Part shown: in pieces, positions 31,201-40,558 of the stretch
Numbering within the stretch: the stretch's first letter is position 1
How the letters are laid out: every line of letters starts with the position of its first letter
Origin: Asterias rubens
Lineage: Eukaryota; Echinodermata; Asteroidea; Forcipulatida; Asteriidae
Assembly (NCBI RefSeq): GCF_902459465.1
Contig: NC_047068.1
Span: 19,801,195 to 19,865,194 of the forward strand
Reading direction: 5' to 3'
Length of the DNA: 64,000 nt
Program-made: the position numbers and the translations under genes
The notes under the pieces: generated by a model
Seen by the model: the letters and a program-made list of their open reading frames with translations, nothing else
Told to the model about the DNA's origin: nothing
Databases searched by the model: none

Positions 31201-34200
31201 AGAGAGCTGTTGGTACAGTATAATAACATTGTGAGAAACGACTCCTCCTGAAGAAATGTAGTTTTTGAGAAAGAGGTAATTTTATAAAAATATTTGAATC
31301 TGAGAAAGAGTTTTGGCCTGCAGCCTTTGATAAATGAATCTGAAAACACACACATTAATTGTGCAACAATGGTGTTTTTTTGTCACCATTCTTTTGCAAC
31401 TTCGATACCTATGAAGCACAAACTTTCAAAGATGTATTAATTTATGTATATGTTGGATACACCGAGTGAGAATACTGGTCTTTGACAATTACTAAACGTG
31501 TCCACTGTCAACAGTAGCCATTCTGTTTTTTTGATCTTCTTCTTTTCCTTCATTGTAATCAGTGACCAAAGTGGTTAAAAAAACAAAAAACGGTCTTAAA
31601 CCAATAAATGACCGTTGCTTGAACCGTGTTAAAATGACATGTATAAGGATATTGTAACGGCCCCATGAAATATTGGAGCTGTAATTGAAAACGAACATGG
31701 ATTTAATACGTGAACAATATACACGCTGGCAGGGAGACTTCGTTACTGAGGTGACACCTCGAAATTGACACAGAAGGTGCATTGGTTTTCAAATGGCATG
31801 AGGTTGGAAGATCCGGATAATTAATTAGATCATGAATGAGCGAGTTGTTGTAGGACTAACCGACTAACGTTCTATATAAGGGGACATTTGAATAGCTGTA
31901 TTGACAGGTTACGTCTCGAGTTTTTCCGGTGTTTGAGTGTATGATGGAAATGTACTCTTACTTATTCGGCTCCATTCTCTTCGTGGAAATGGACTCTTTA
32001 CTTATTCGGCACCATTCCCTCCGTATAAATTGACTCTTTACGTATTCGGCACCATTCCCTTCAGTGTATCGCTCCCCAGGTCATGGTCTGACCCTGGAAC
32101 TGTCCGGCGCGGTGATTGAAATCCACTCCCAACACGTGTGGCACGTGCCAGCTGATGAACCTTATAGGCCCCAGTTGCCTAATGACGTTCACATGTCATG
32201 TGCCAGAGTTCAATTTCACACAGCTGAGCTGTATGAAAGCATGGGAAAGTAGCTGAGCATAACAACATTATGCTTACCAGAATAAGGTTACCAGCTAAGC
32301 TGTATACCATGTCGCATGTTCACTGTAGAAGCCATCAATCTGGACTTGATCTGTGTAAGACTGGTCCCCTGTATTTATCCGCAAGGATAAAGACAGGTAG
32401 GCCCTACTTGTTTTTCAGAACCAGTGATTTCATTTGATACAATGGTTTCATTGGATATGTTTTTGGATTGGACCGAGTTGACGTTTGACGGCTGCACGTT
32501 TGGTCGCCTGTATTATGAATGTAGTTGTAAAGTGATTATGGACGGGAATTGACCTAGACTTGTGGCCACTCTCTCTGGCGTAATTCACGAGCCTTAAAGT
32601 GTGACGTCAGATGTCCAGGCTAGGTCTGTGTATATACATGTGTACACGAAAAGCTGTCTACTCTATGATTAAGGTGTGCAATTCAAATGCACCTGCATGG
32701 TGTATGTTGCCTCTGATATGATATTATTATGTGTCATCGCTTGACAAATCAAGAGCAACATTCCTGGGAGAGTGCGAAGATAGTGTGAAAGGAGGACAGG
32801 CGTGTCCATGTCTAATGCACTATACCTTCATGAAGAGTGTTGCGTGTCAAAATAGCCGTCTGGTAGGAAGCAAAGTAGTGGCAAGACACAGCCACTCATC
32901 GCGAAAACATCTGCGACCCTTTCTTTCCATAAGTTGGATAACAACAGGAAATATTTACAATTTACGTCAACTCGACACGTCTTATTTATGAACAAGACAC
33001 ACGATTAGCTCGGAATGTCCGTCTTGTGCATGTACAGCTGGATTAAGACATCCTCTGCGGGTTTGAATCCCCGTCACAGCAGTTTACCTGCGAGGTTTTG
33101 TGAACGTGCGTCAATTTTTCCCAAGAGGTTGAGATAAATCAAGAAAAGGCATATGTCCGGGGATCGTGGGTATGAGTTAAAGTGTGTGGGTTTTCATTGG
33201 AGACAAAAACCCTCAAAATTCATTTTTGGCAAAACAACTGTTTGTACAAAAACACTTCAAAAACTTGGGTGCTAAAATTGACACAATGGGTGTTGTCACA
33301 TTATATAGATAATCAAAACTTACACCAAACTAACAGAAACACTTCTTTCTGCAAACAACAAAAAATCAATTAACATTGGTGTTATTTTCACACACACACG
33401 CGTTGTTATATGTGACATCACCCATTGTGTCAATTTTAACACCACAGTTTGTGCACTGTAGGCCTTCTCGTCTTTAGTTCATTATTCAGAGCACAGATCA
33501 AGGAGTTCAGAGCGAACAAATTTCATTGCAATATGTTCATAATGTTACTTGGATGTTTGCGCAAATAAAACACATTTTCATGCACATAGGCCTATACTTT
33601 TTCTGCTTCATTGTTATAAATGCACGTCTTGAGGCATAACAGTCCAATGCGGATTATGAGGATACGTTTCCTCGTACTCTTCAAACGAATTGGGAATAAT
33701 CATAATCCTGTAAAAACTGTTTAGATCGGGCGGGATTTTTTTATGGATTTATCGACTGCGCGCTCATGATGAGAAAAACTGCTTCGACTTCGCAATGAAG
33801 AATGACCAGGCAAGCAGATAATCTGTAGTCATTTTGCGTGTAGATACAGCAGTGCGGAAACTACATTATTTTTGTTTGCTACGACAGCGAGTGTGGTGTG
33901 AGAGGCACTCATGCCCCGTTGCGGCAGACACCTTAAAGGCGGGGACGCAAATAGCAACTTGGCGTGTCCCATGTGATACGGCCCCGGCTTAGTAGCACCA
34001 TTCTGTTGGGCGATGGGACCTAAGTAACTTAGCAACGAGGGTGGGAGAACTAACTGAGAAGGAATACTGAGGTAAAAGCGTGTCACTGACGTAACTACGT
34101 ACGCCATCTTGACCGTCTTACGGTTGCATCCCCATTAAATGTGGAGGAAACAGCGGCGTCAAACTCATTATTTTGTTTGTATGCCCTCAAAATATTCTAT

Positions 34201-37200
34201 AAATAAGACAGATTTGAGAACCCAAGAAAAGGGACACAGTGTTAATATTTTTCAAATTGTGACTTGGCCTGAGGGTTGTTGACTTCTAACTTGAGGTGTT
34301 TTGGATGACATAGGCCCTAAAATATAAGTGGTTCTATTTGGTGGGAGGTGTGGCCTCGGGTTATCTTTCAAGACTGATGCTCAGACGTTTAGAAAATTAC
34401 AAAATTACACTGCGACTCCCCATAATGATTTGAGCAGACGATTACAGATACAGTTCAAGAGACAGTTATATAATTTCCCCTTTACTGTAAAAAGCTGTGA
34501 GACTTCTAAGTATTTTACGTGTATTTTTGAATATTCAACATTTTGCACTCTATGCTATGGGAGTTAATTTAGTATGGGATGCACCCCCTTTAAATACGGC
34601 CACCATCTCGAACCCGGTTGAAAAACCAAGATGGCAACAACACAATGTACAGAACGCGTGCGCGAGAAGTCAAGTGAGGAGTCAAGTGCGCACATGTTGA
34701 TCACAATCCTCCAAGCATAGCTTAACAAACTTCGTGATAAAACACTGCACTGACCACACACACACTCGAACACTGTTTATAACCACCGGCTATGCTGGCA
34801 CCGTCCGTGTGTTTTTCCTTCGCCAAACATTGATCATAATAAGACTTGATGAGAACTCAACAACTTGAGGGAAAAAACCTTCATCTAAGGTCCAGACTAA
34901 TTTATTTCGGATATTATATCAGAGTCGAATGAGTGTTTAAAGGCACTGGACCTAAGGCCGATACTCTCACTTGGTGTATCTCAACAGATGCATAAAATAA
35001 CAAATCTGTAAAAAATTTGACTCAATTGGTCATCGAAGTTGCAAGAGAAGCATGAAAAAATTGGTTAAAGGCAGTGGACACTATTGGTAATCACTCAAAA
35101 TAATTATTAGCATAAAACCTTTCTTGGTGACAAGTAATGGGGAGAGGTTGGTGGTATAAAACATTGTGAGAAACAGCTCCCTCTGAAGTGCCATAGTTTT
35201 GGAAAAAGAAGTAACTTTCCACGAATTTGATTTCGAGACCTCAAGTTTAGAACTTGATGTCTCGAAATCAACCATCTAAACGCACACAACTTCGTGTGAC
35301 AAGGGCGTTTTCTTCTTTCATTATTATCTCGCAACTTTGATGACCGATTGAGCTCAAATGTTCACAGGTTTGTTATTTTATGCATATGTTGAGATACACC
35401 AACTGTGAAGGCTAGACTTTGACAATTATAGTGTCCACTGCCTTTAAATGATGCAGAATCTTGTTGAACCTTAGCCCCGATGGTCAAAACCCATGGTACC
35501 CGGTATCAAATCGAGTCTGTAGATTGTAGAAAGTTTGCAATTAAGTTTTTTTTGAGCAATTATTTTAACAAAAATTAATCGTAACCTCTTACCCTTCGTA
35601 ATTTTCAAAGCTCATTCTATCCACCACGGCTACACCGATCAGATACCCAGATGGGATGACGTCACCACCTGGGCAACTATCCACCTTGCAGTCACAGGGC
35701 GATTGGTAGAAAATACTTTTGAGGAAGTTGTCCAAGAGAATGGCTGCAGAAAAGAAGAAAAATATGAACAAAGCAAAAGGTAAGTTAACTACAGGAGATA
35801 CATGGGGAAACAAGGAACAATACAAATTATTATGCCTATGAATAGATGATTTCACATGACGTCATTAAAAACAATGGAAACACACTGGAAAAGTTAAAGA
35901 TATGAACAAAGCAAACGTAAATTAACTACAGGATTGTTTGTGGAAACATGGAACAATACAAATAGATGGGTTGCACATGACGTCAATGGCCGCCATCTTT
36001 GATGTAACACAATGGAAAATGAAAGATATGGACAAAGCAAAACGTAAATTAACTACAGGATTGTTTTTGGAAAAAATGGAACGAAACAGTAGATGGATTT
36101 CACAGGACGTCATTGGCTGGCATCTTTGATGTAACAAAATGGAAAAGTGAAAGACATGAACAAACAACGGTAAATTAGCTACAGGGTTGTTTAGGGAAAA
36201 CATGACGTAATTGACCGCCATCTTCTCAACCATTGACTCTCAGCTATTGTTAAACTTTCGTGTATGTTCCATCAAAGATGGCGGCCGGTGCAAGGGGGTA
36301 AATGGTTATATGCAGCATTGTGAAGGAGGCCTACATGGTCGCAGATGGTCGGAAACTCACACGGCTCGTGAAGACAAACATACGGTTTACGGATAATTAA
36401 TTGCTATGCATATAGGTCATTAAAGGCAAAGCATACCTTCGTTCTTTTATTAAATCGTTCGATTGTTGTATTCATATAAAAATGTAGATATATACAATGC
36501 CTAACATGTGAACATTATTAATGTCTTATATAGCGCACGTTTCCACCAAACAAGGTACTCAAGGCGCTGAGTATAATATACAAACTTTCAGAAATGTATA
36601 TAGCACCGTGTAGGGGTTTACAAGGTGCTACGGCGCAGACAGCAGCCACGACCAGGAAACACCGGGGCGAACCCCTTCTCTTTTCAATAAGCGCACTGGG
36701 TTATTTTACATTCGTTACACAACACATGGGACCAACGGCTTAACGTCCCATCCGAAGGACGAAGCAATGGTTAAGAGTGTCTTTCTTAAGGACACAAGTG
36801 TCACGGTTGGGGATTCGAACCCCCACTCTGCTGATCAGCGTTTTTGAGATATCGCCGAAAATACGGAGCGAATATATCCACGCAGGAAGAATACTTCCTA
36901 ATATAAGAGTACACACATTGAGAAGCGTTCTGCAGTAACGCTTCTCAACTTCAAATGTTAGGGCATTACACAACCTCACTACTTACGAAGTGGAATGCTT
37001 CGCAAAATGATTTATACTATCGAAAGTTTCTCACAATTTGTTATATCAACAGCATCCAGTTGCTGGTTACCAAGTTTAATGCTAAAAAATAATTTGTGAG
37101 TAAATACCAACAGTGTCCTATGCCTTTAAGGCAACTTTAAAAATCTGGGACCATTGATGGGCTTTCCCACGTGAAGCAGCTCCCGTAGCATCTGTCTCCA

Positions 37201-40200
37201 CCCACAACCAAATATGACACTTCTACTTAACCAGCGCACAGTGAAATAATAGGTCAAGTTGTAATTGAATAGCGATTAGAAAGATAATTTGTTTGTTTGT
37301 TGTTCTGATCCGTCCACGCAGCTGACACGGACCGAGACAATTAGCTTAGATCTGCCTCGTCAAACCACAGAGCAATGCAGACAGTTAGCCCAATCGACAA
37401 GTCTTTATTTAGAGTTGGAAGTTTTCTGGGAAAAAACATGTCTATATACTTTTAATTTAAACGATCTGTATACGTTCGGTATGCCCCTAAATTAATGGGA
37501 ATCAAAACTTACTTAGCTTTGTGTACGTAAATATAATGTCGAAAACTGTTCACGTCAAAAAACTGCGGTTATATGAAAAACGGTATCACTTATTATCCCC
37601 CAAAATTTGAATCTGAAAAACGTTACTGGCAGTAGCGCTTCTCCGATTATATATTCCAATTGCATATTATTCTTCCCGATGCACGGACAGAACCTCTCCG
37701 GATTTTCAGTAATATCTTAAACGCTATTTTTCTCCACTTTCACCGCATTTTAACGTAACTAATTCACTGGATGAGCGGAGAGGGTTTATACCGGTAACAT
37801 TTATTTCAAAACGGCCAGCTCAACAATTAAAACGAAACAATATGTATACCAATCAATTTTTACGTTTAAGCGACTGATAAAAAAAATACACATGTGGGCG
37901 TTGACAAGAACAAGATTTGTTGTATGAACAGCTTTTAGGATCTTCTCTTCTGAGTTGTTATTCCAAGGCTCATGAGCTGAATATTTGTCGTTGTACACAT
38001 TCAATGGCTCTCGCTCAGTCCAAAGGGCGAACAGTATACACTGTCGTAGTGTTCAGCGACGCATTTCAAATAAATTATTTTGCATAGGAAAATAATTGGT
38101 TTTCCGTTCTTTCATTACGGTACCCTACCCACCAACCCCTGTCATCAACCAAAGAAAAAAAAGAGAGAATGCAAATAATAAAAAGGAAAGGTTATTTGCC
38201 AAAGTTAATCTGCAACAACAGACTCATTTGATGTTAGCCTAACGAACTTTTGCTGGAATATTGTGTATACCTTTTCAAAAATAAAGTTTTACAATAATCA
38301 TGTCAGTGGCACTTCATTGTGAAGCCATTTTGAGGTATGGTGGACACTATATCACTATCAGGTTTGGGTAAATTTGTCTGTGTATATACCCAAGCACTCA
38401 TATTATAGTTTCCACTAATTTATTATCTCAAAAAGGCTATAATGGAATGGGTAGAAGTGGCAAGATAATTTGTGACACCGAGACGAATTTCTGAAACTAA
38501 GAGGTCAACTTATCATTTCACTCTACAAACTTCCTGGTCGGAATTTACCCCTGGTCACTGACCAATTTCTGGTCAGGCTGACCAGGAAACTGGTATTTAA
38601 AAAGGGATGTTGACCTGGATTCTCTTCCAGAAATTAAATGGGTCAGGCCCCGTTTTTAGTTTGTATTAGGCAAGTTGTCTTATCGGTCGACATAAAGAGA
38701 GTCGTCTTGATGAGATATTGGCCTTTCTTGAAATCCAGTTCGGCACTCCATCAGCACAATAATTTGTAGTATTTTGAGGGAGAAATACATTCACAATTTA
38801 CTCAATAACAGGTGTTGTACTTGTTGTAGTTGTTTATGTTGTTTATTTGTCTTTTGTAGTGATGTTGTTTTGTTTGGTTTTGTAGGCTGTTCATTGACAT
38901 GCCCAGCTGTTTGGAACGCGCCTCCACATTCATTATAATTATTGACTGTATATATATATATAGGCTACTGTTTTGATGGGGATATTTGGAAAATAATTAA
39001 CGTTGCTTTGAATTGAACAATGCCGGATCAGACATTCAGGCACACAATAGGTCCACTGGTGGGGCAGACAGGGGAAATTGGTGGGGGAATGTGCCTTTGA
39101 TGTTTACAAGCATGGAATTTGGAACACCATCAGACTATGTCACGAACAATATGGCTAGCGGGCCATTGCATTATGAGCATTTTTGTAAAAGCAAATTTTA
39201 TGCAATGAATGGCCCTATAGCCAAATATCTTTCTCATGACATACTCTAACTGTAGTTCCAAATTCCATGCTTGTATCATCAAAGGTACAATCTCATACAC
39301 GTATAATGAACAATTATTTACCACGCCTTGGCTCCATTTATATTACCAAATCGCTAGTGTCAGTGAATTTAAAAAGAGATGCGAGCATTAAATGGTTTAA
39401 TACGCGATGGTGTTGCTATGATTGCAGTGCTGTCCATGTTTCACACTGTTGAAGTGTTAACAGACGTAGCATTTGCAAATAGCGGTAATAAAATAACCAC
39501 CAGATTAGTGCGGATTACGTCGTTTATTACTATCACGAAGTACTTGTTTGTTTGACAAAGGAGGCAATTGACATGACAGTGTTATTGTAGATGATGTTTA
39601 ACTGTTTACAGTTAGAGATAAAGGGCCCTTGTGGGAAAACTGTCAATTATACTTTAGTAGTTTGTTTTAGCTCTACAACACTGAGCATCAAACAAACAGT
39701 TGAGCAAATTTGAGCTGCGCCCCGTTCACATAATTATTTTGAGCATATTTTCACAAGATAATAAGAAGGACTAAAAAATAATCATATTTTGAACATGAAA
39801 CCATGGAAGAAGAAAAAAAAATCTTTAACAAAATGACTGTGGCACGTATTCTGTTAAACCAAGCCATTACAAAAAAACTGTGTTTAAACTTGACTAGTGG
39901 TAGATTGATCTTACACTGAAGATTAGTATTCAGTTGTTGCTATATGCCTACAACACAACACAATACTCATCAACACAATTGTGTTTTGTTGTGTTGAGGA
40001 GATGAGACCTCAAAATTTACAATTTGGCAGGCATGTACAAAATGGATGGCATTTGGGTATTTTTTAGGGAGCACATCATTACACTTGCTCTGTTGTTTGG
40101 GGCATTTTGTTACAAAATTATATCGAAGAATATTTCTTGGTTAATGACTGATAGTCGTTTTTACCTTTACGAAATGTCATTCATGAACAATACTGTATAC

Positions 40201-40558
40201 CCTCAAGGTTTGTGTAGTAAGACTGACAGCATAAGTCTACCTTAATTAAATGTCGTCTTCCTAGAAAAGAGAATTATTTCCAAATATAGCCCCGTAACTA
40301 CAAACCTTCGTCAATGGTGAGAACGTTGTCCGGGTCACATACCCAAGTTACGTTGAGGTCTGTTGTGGGCGTCACGGTGGCCGACCGGTCCGCTGAAAAC
40401 CCGCAGGCTCCCGGCTGTGCTTGCGGGTCAGGGTAGTCGGTGGCTAGCCAGCCCGCTGTCTGGCAAAATGTCGATCGGGTAAGGATACTTAAAACTAGAA
40501 AACACACCAGGCCGAAGGCATGTAGAATACAGATGGCACGCTGTGGCATAGCAAACAC
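21864..40558 (-). CDS. Gene B: MOLO1-like single-pass membrane protein with TPM ectodomain, 4 exons, 294 aa
   Basis: Exons 40558-40306, 35743-35593, 30236-30113 and 22220-21864 (253+151+124+357 = 885 bp) give 294 codons plus stop. Intron phases are 1, 2, 0, identical to gene A. Residues 1-32 are a signal peptide (hydrophobic core LVCFLVLSIL). YPDP follows at 42-45, Cys52-Gly53, WVCDPDNVLT at 72-81, Cys101/103/108, GYLIGVAVV at 117-125, CDDSAVVFY at 162-170 and YISLG at 178-182. A membrane helix lies at about 249-273 (VVFAFTIPLLLLVLLTVMCL). A basic cytoplasmic tail of about 20 residues includes RRSRMSK, which gene A lacks. Family knowledge: nematode MOLO-1 is a TPM-domain auxiliary subunit of a Cys-loop acetylcholine receptor. 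The target here is unknown. Compared with gene A, exons 2 and 3 carry 12-15 extra bases each and exon 4 about 100. Confidence 0.85.
24451..24835 (-). pseudogene. Possible decayed coding sequence interrupted by two stops
   Basis: One minus-strand frame runs for about 125 codons from near 24835 to 24451, broken only by TAA at 24691-24693 and TGA at 24553-24555. Between the breaks it reads as ordinary protein (for example K-V-L-P-I-P-K-Q-H-D-G-I-A-V-F-S and I-I-I-K-P-C-G-P-W-R-I-I-A). The opposite strand is also open for 103 codons from 24539, so this is suggestive only. The family is not recognised. Confidence 0.25.
24975..25175 (+). mobile_element. tRNA-derived SINE, family I, in gene B intron 3
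   Basis: GGTATAGTCTTGGTAAGATACTG and GTGGGTTCGAATCCCACCCGAGTAA, then TTTACAGGACTCGGGAAAGTACTG and ATCTTTATCCCCGATACAAATTTAACATCT. Confidence 0.85.
25185..25312. repeat. Inverted repeat rich in AAGTC motifs
   Basis: AGCAGTGTTGTT and AACAACACTGCT bound about 120 bases containing many AAGTC/GACTT words. Confidence 0.6.
25686..25921 (-). CDS. Candidate terminal exon of an unrecognised gene inside gene B intron 3
   Basis: A strong acceptor (TTATTCTTTTCCCCAG) is followed by 77 open codons in phase 1, beginning A-T-V-T-C-M-V-R-P-R-Y-P-H-W, and TAG at 25686. The start resembles an immunoglobulin-type strand (ATVTC) and phase 1 is usual for extracellular modules, but no domain could be named. It may be an exon of an overlapping gene, a module fragment, or chance. 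Confidence 0.35.
26245..26421. repeat. Short element with ~26-bp terminal inverted repeats
   Basis: GGTCAACCTAGACTTGACTCAAGTC at the left, GACTTGAATCAAGTCTAGGGTCAACC at the right. It is surrounded by GGGTCAAAATTGACCC-type palindromic DNA that recurs at 38515-38660. Confidence 0.65.
26841..26948. promoter_or_regulatory. Inverted pair of CCAAT and GCCGCCATCTT motifs (possible bidirectional element)
   Basis: ATTGGCCGCCATCTTTGATGAAATGTGCAC faces GTGCACTTTTCAATGTAGTAAAGATGGCGGCCGAT, with a second ATTGG at 26886 and GTGCACGGTGCAC between. GCCGCCATCTT is the YY1 consensus core. It lies in gene B intron 3. It may be a terminal inverted repeat rather than a promoter. Confidence 0.4.
28480..28767 (-). 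mobile_element. Composite SINE, family II, interrupted by a family 4 element
   Basis: GTTTACAAGGTGCTATGGCGCA, then the 28547-28673 insert, then AACACAGGGCGGGGCGAACCCCTTC ... GTGCGTTACACAACACACGGG. It stops where the 28768-29268 inverted-repeat element starts. Confidence 0.75.
28547..28673. mobile_element. Inverted-repeat element family 4, inserted in a composite SINE
   Basis: GGGGTCACAAAGACTAGTCCTAACC at the left and CTAGTCTTAAATCTTTGTGAAATCCACCC at the right. The DNA on both sides (TACAAGGTGCTATGGCGCAATATGCAGCC and AACACAGGGCGGGGCGAACCCC) is contiguous in the SINE copies at 36600 and 45060. Confidence 0.8.
28768..29268. mobile_element. ~500-bp element with ~48-bp terminal inverted repeats
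   Basis: CCGGTGTGGCGGTTTCAGTCTTCCGCCGTGTTCA at the left and TGAACACAGCGGAAAGTTGAAACCGCCACACCGG at the right. The left side holds a second copy of TTCCGGCGTGTTCGGTTTTCCGGGTGAC about 66 bases in. GC-rich relative to its surroundings. The internal minus-strand frames are not recognisable proteins. Confidence 0.7.
30113..30236 (-). CDS. Gene B exon 3: TPM core with CDD motif
   Basis: The acceptor CCACCAG after CCCTTTTTAATTTG is the one that keeps frame; an AG 33 bases further in would break it. The product runs R-D-F-Q-P-I-N-V-I-A-G-D-F-A, then LNWFSKQGCDDSAVVFYSRF. The donor GTATGT leaves phase 0. Confidence 0.8.
30305..30666 (+). mobile_element. MITE family 1 copy in gene B intron 2
   Basis: TTAAGGCACTGGACACCTTTGGTAATTGTC at the left and CTACCAATAGTGCCCAGTGCCTTTAA at the right, about 360 bases, 69 bases upstream of gene B exon 3 in transcript terms. 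Confidence 0.85.
30892..31139. mobile_element. Inverted-repeat element family 4 with internal duplication
   Basis: It starts GGGGTGGATTTCACAAAGATTTAAGACTAGTC and ends CTAAGTTCTTTGTGAAATCGACCCCC. The left terminus occurs twice (30893 and about 30974), with 80 bases duplicated in tandem. Confidence 0.8.
31160..31510 (-). mobile_element. MITE family 1 copy, truncated
   Basis: The reverse-oriented interior (AACATTGTGAGAAAC, TTTTTGAGAAAGAGGTAATTTT) and right end (CTGGTCTTTGACAATTACTAAACGTGTCCACTG) are present. The opposite terminus is missing. Confidence 0.7.
31946..32062. repeat. Three tandem ~40-bp units in gene B intron 2
   Basis: GAAATG(T/G)ACTCTT(T)ACTTATTCGGC(T/A)CCATTC(T/C)CT occurs three times in succession with few differences. 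Confidence 0.85.
32350..32625. repeat. Dispersed repeat family 9, copy in gene B intron 2
   Basis: Same landmarks as 21500-21760, in the same order and orientation. Its right end carries the CRE TGACGTCA. Confidence 0.65.
34405..34565. repeat. Dispersed repeat family 10
   Basis: CACTGCGACTCCCCATAATGATTTGAGCAGACGATT ... AGCTGTGAGACTTCTAAGTATT ... CAACATTTTGCACTCT matches 42538-42690 (CACTGGGACTCGCCATATGAAATTGAGCAGAGGATT ... GTTGTGAGACTTCTAAGTATT ... CAACATTTTGCACTGT). Confidence 0.7.
34936..35064 (+). mobile_element. MITE family 1, left fragment interrupted by a second copy
   Basis: TTTAAAGGCACTGGACC to GAAGTTGCAAGAGAAGCATGAAAAA is present, then the complete copy at 35065 begins. The rest of this copy is not seen. 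Confidence 0.7.
35065..35447 (-). mobile_element. MITE family 1, complete copy with TTAA flanks
   Basis: 383 bases from TTAAAGGCAGTGGACACTATTGG to ATAGTGTCCACTGCCTTTAA. The ends are inverted repeats and TTAA is present at both edges. It is the best-preserved copy in the window. It lies just downstream (on the transcript) of gene B exon 2, in intron 2. Confidence 0.88.
35593..35743 (-). CDS. Gene B exon 2: cysteine-rich turn and TPM strand
   Basis: A strong acceptor (TTTTCTGCAG) precedes CCATTCTC. The product continues Ala-I-L-L-D-N-F-L-K, then a Cys-Asp-Cys ... Cys-Pro turn and GYLIGVAVVDRMSFENYEG. The donor GTAAGA leaves phase 2. Confidence 0.82.
35755..36225. repeat. Tandem ~125-150 bp repeats carrying CRE-like and YY1-like motifs, gene B intron 1
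   Basis: About three and a half units, each with GA(T/C)ATGAACAAAGCAAA(A)CGTAAATTAACTACAGG, then (T/A)GA(T/C)GTCA(A/T) (35855-35862, 35979-35986, 36105-36112; TGACGTAA at 36204-36211) and, in three units, (G)CC(G)CCATCTT or GGCATCTTTGATGTAAC. The array starts 12 bases upstream (on the transcript) of gene B exon 2. The motifs suggest regulatory capacity; no function is shown. Confidence 0.75.
36419..36990. mobile_element. Dispersed repeat family 8 (TTAA-AGGCAAAG), split by a composite SINE
   Basis: The left part 36419-36512 (TTAAAGGCAAAGCATACC...) and the right part from 36837 (CGTTTTTGAGATATCGCCGAAAATACGGAGCG ...) match the uninterrupted copy at 52798-53020. The SINE at 36513-36836 separates them. 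Related pieces: 37560-37700, 43845-43965, 57890-57985. Confidence 0.75.
36513..36836 (-). mobile_element. Composite SINE, family II, head-truncated copy in gene B intron 1
   Basis: ATTATTAATGTCTTATATAGCGCACGTTTCC, GGCGAACCCCTTCTCTTTTC and GGGGATTCGAACCCCCACTCTGCTGATCAG match 44913-45290; the A box is missing. Confidence 0.8.
40306..40558 (-). CDS. Gene B exon 1: signal peptide and start of ectodomain
   Basis: The ATG at 40558 opens a signal peptide ending near FCQ. The exon then carries DYPDP, Cys-Gly and WVCDPDNVLTIDE. The donor is GTTTGT, weaker than usual. The length (253 bp) and exit phase (1) equal those of gene A exon 1, which supports both models. Confidence 0.83.

Larger units (their letters stand above)
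30237..35592. other. Gene B intron 2 (5.4 kb)
   Basis: It holds family 1 copies (30305, 31160, 34936, 35065), family 4 (30892), the 31946 tandem repeat, family 9 (32350) and family 10 (34405). 32630-34400 holds no supported exon; the 33829-34107 minus frame is GC-rich but has no splice context. Confidence 0.55.
35744..40305. other. Gene B intron 1 (4.6 kb)
   Basis: It holds the CRE/YY1 tandem array (35755), family 8 with a SINE inside it (36419), a family 1 fragment at 37020-37135, and 38322-38432 related to the 48370 inverted repeat. 38660-40300 shows no named repeat, except that 39115-39285 carries an inverted pair (TTTGATGTTTACAAGCATGGAATTTGGA / TCCAAATTCCATGCTTGTATCATCAAAGG). Confidence 0.55.

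Noticed and set aside
33829..34107. 92-codon minus frame in a GC-richer patch of gene B intron 2
   Set aside because: No acceptor or donor in register, no known motif, and the composition alone explains the open frame.
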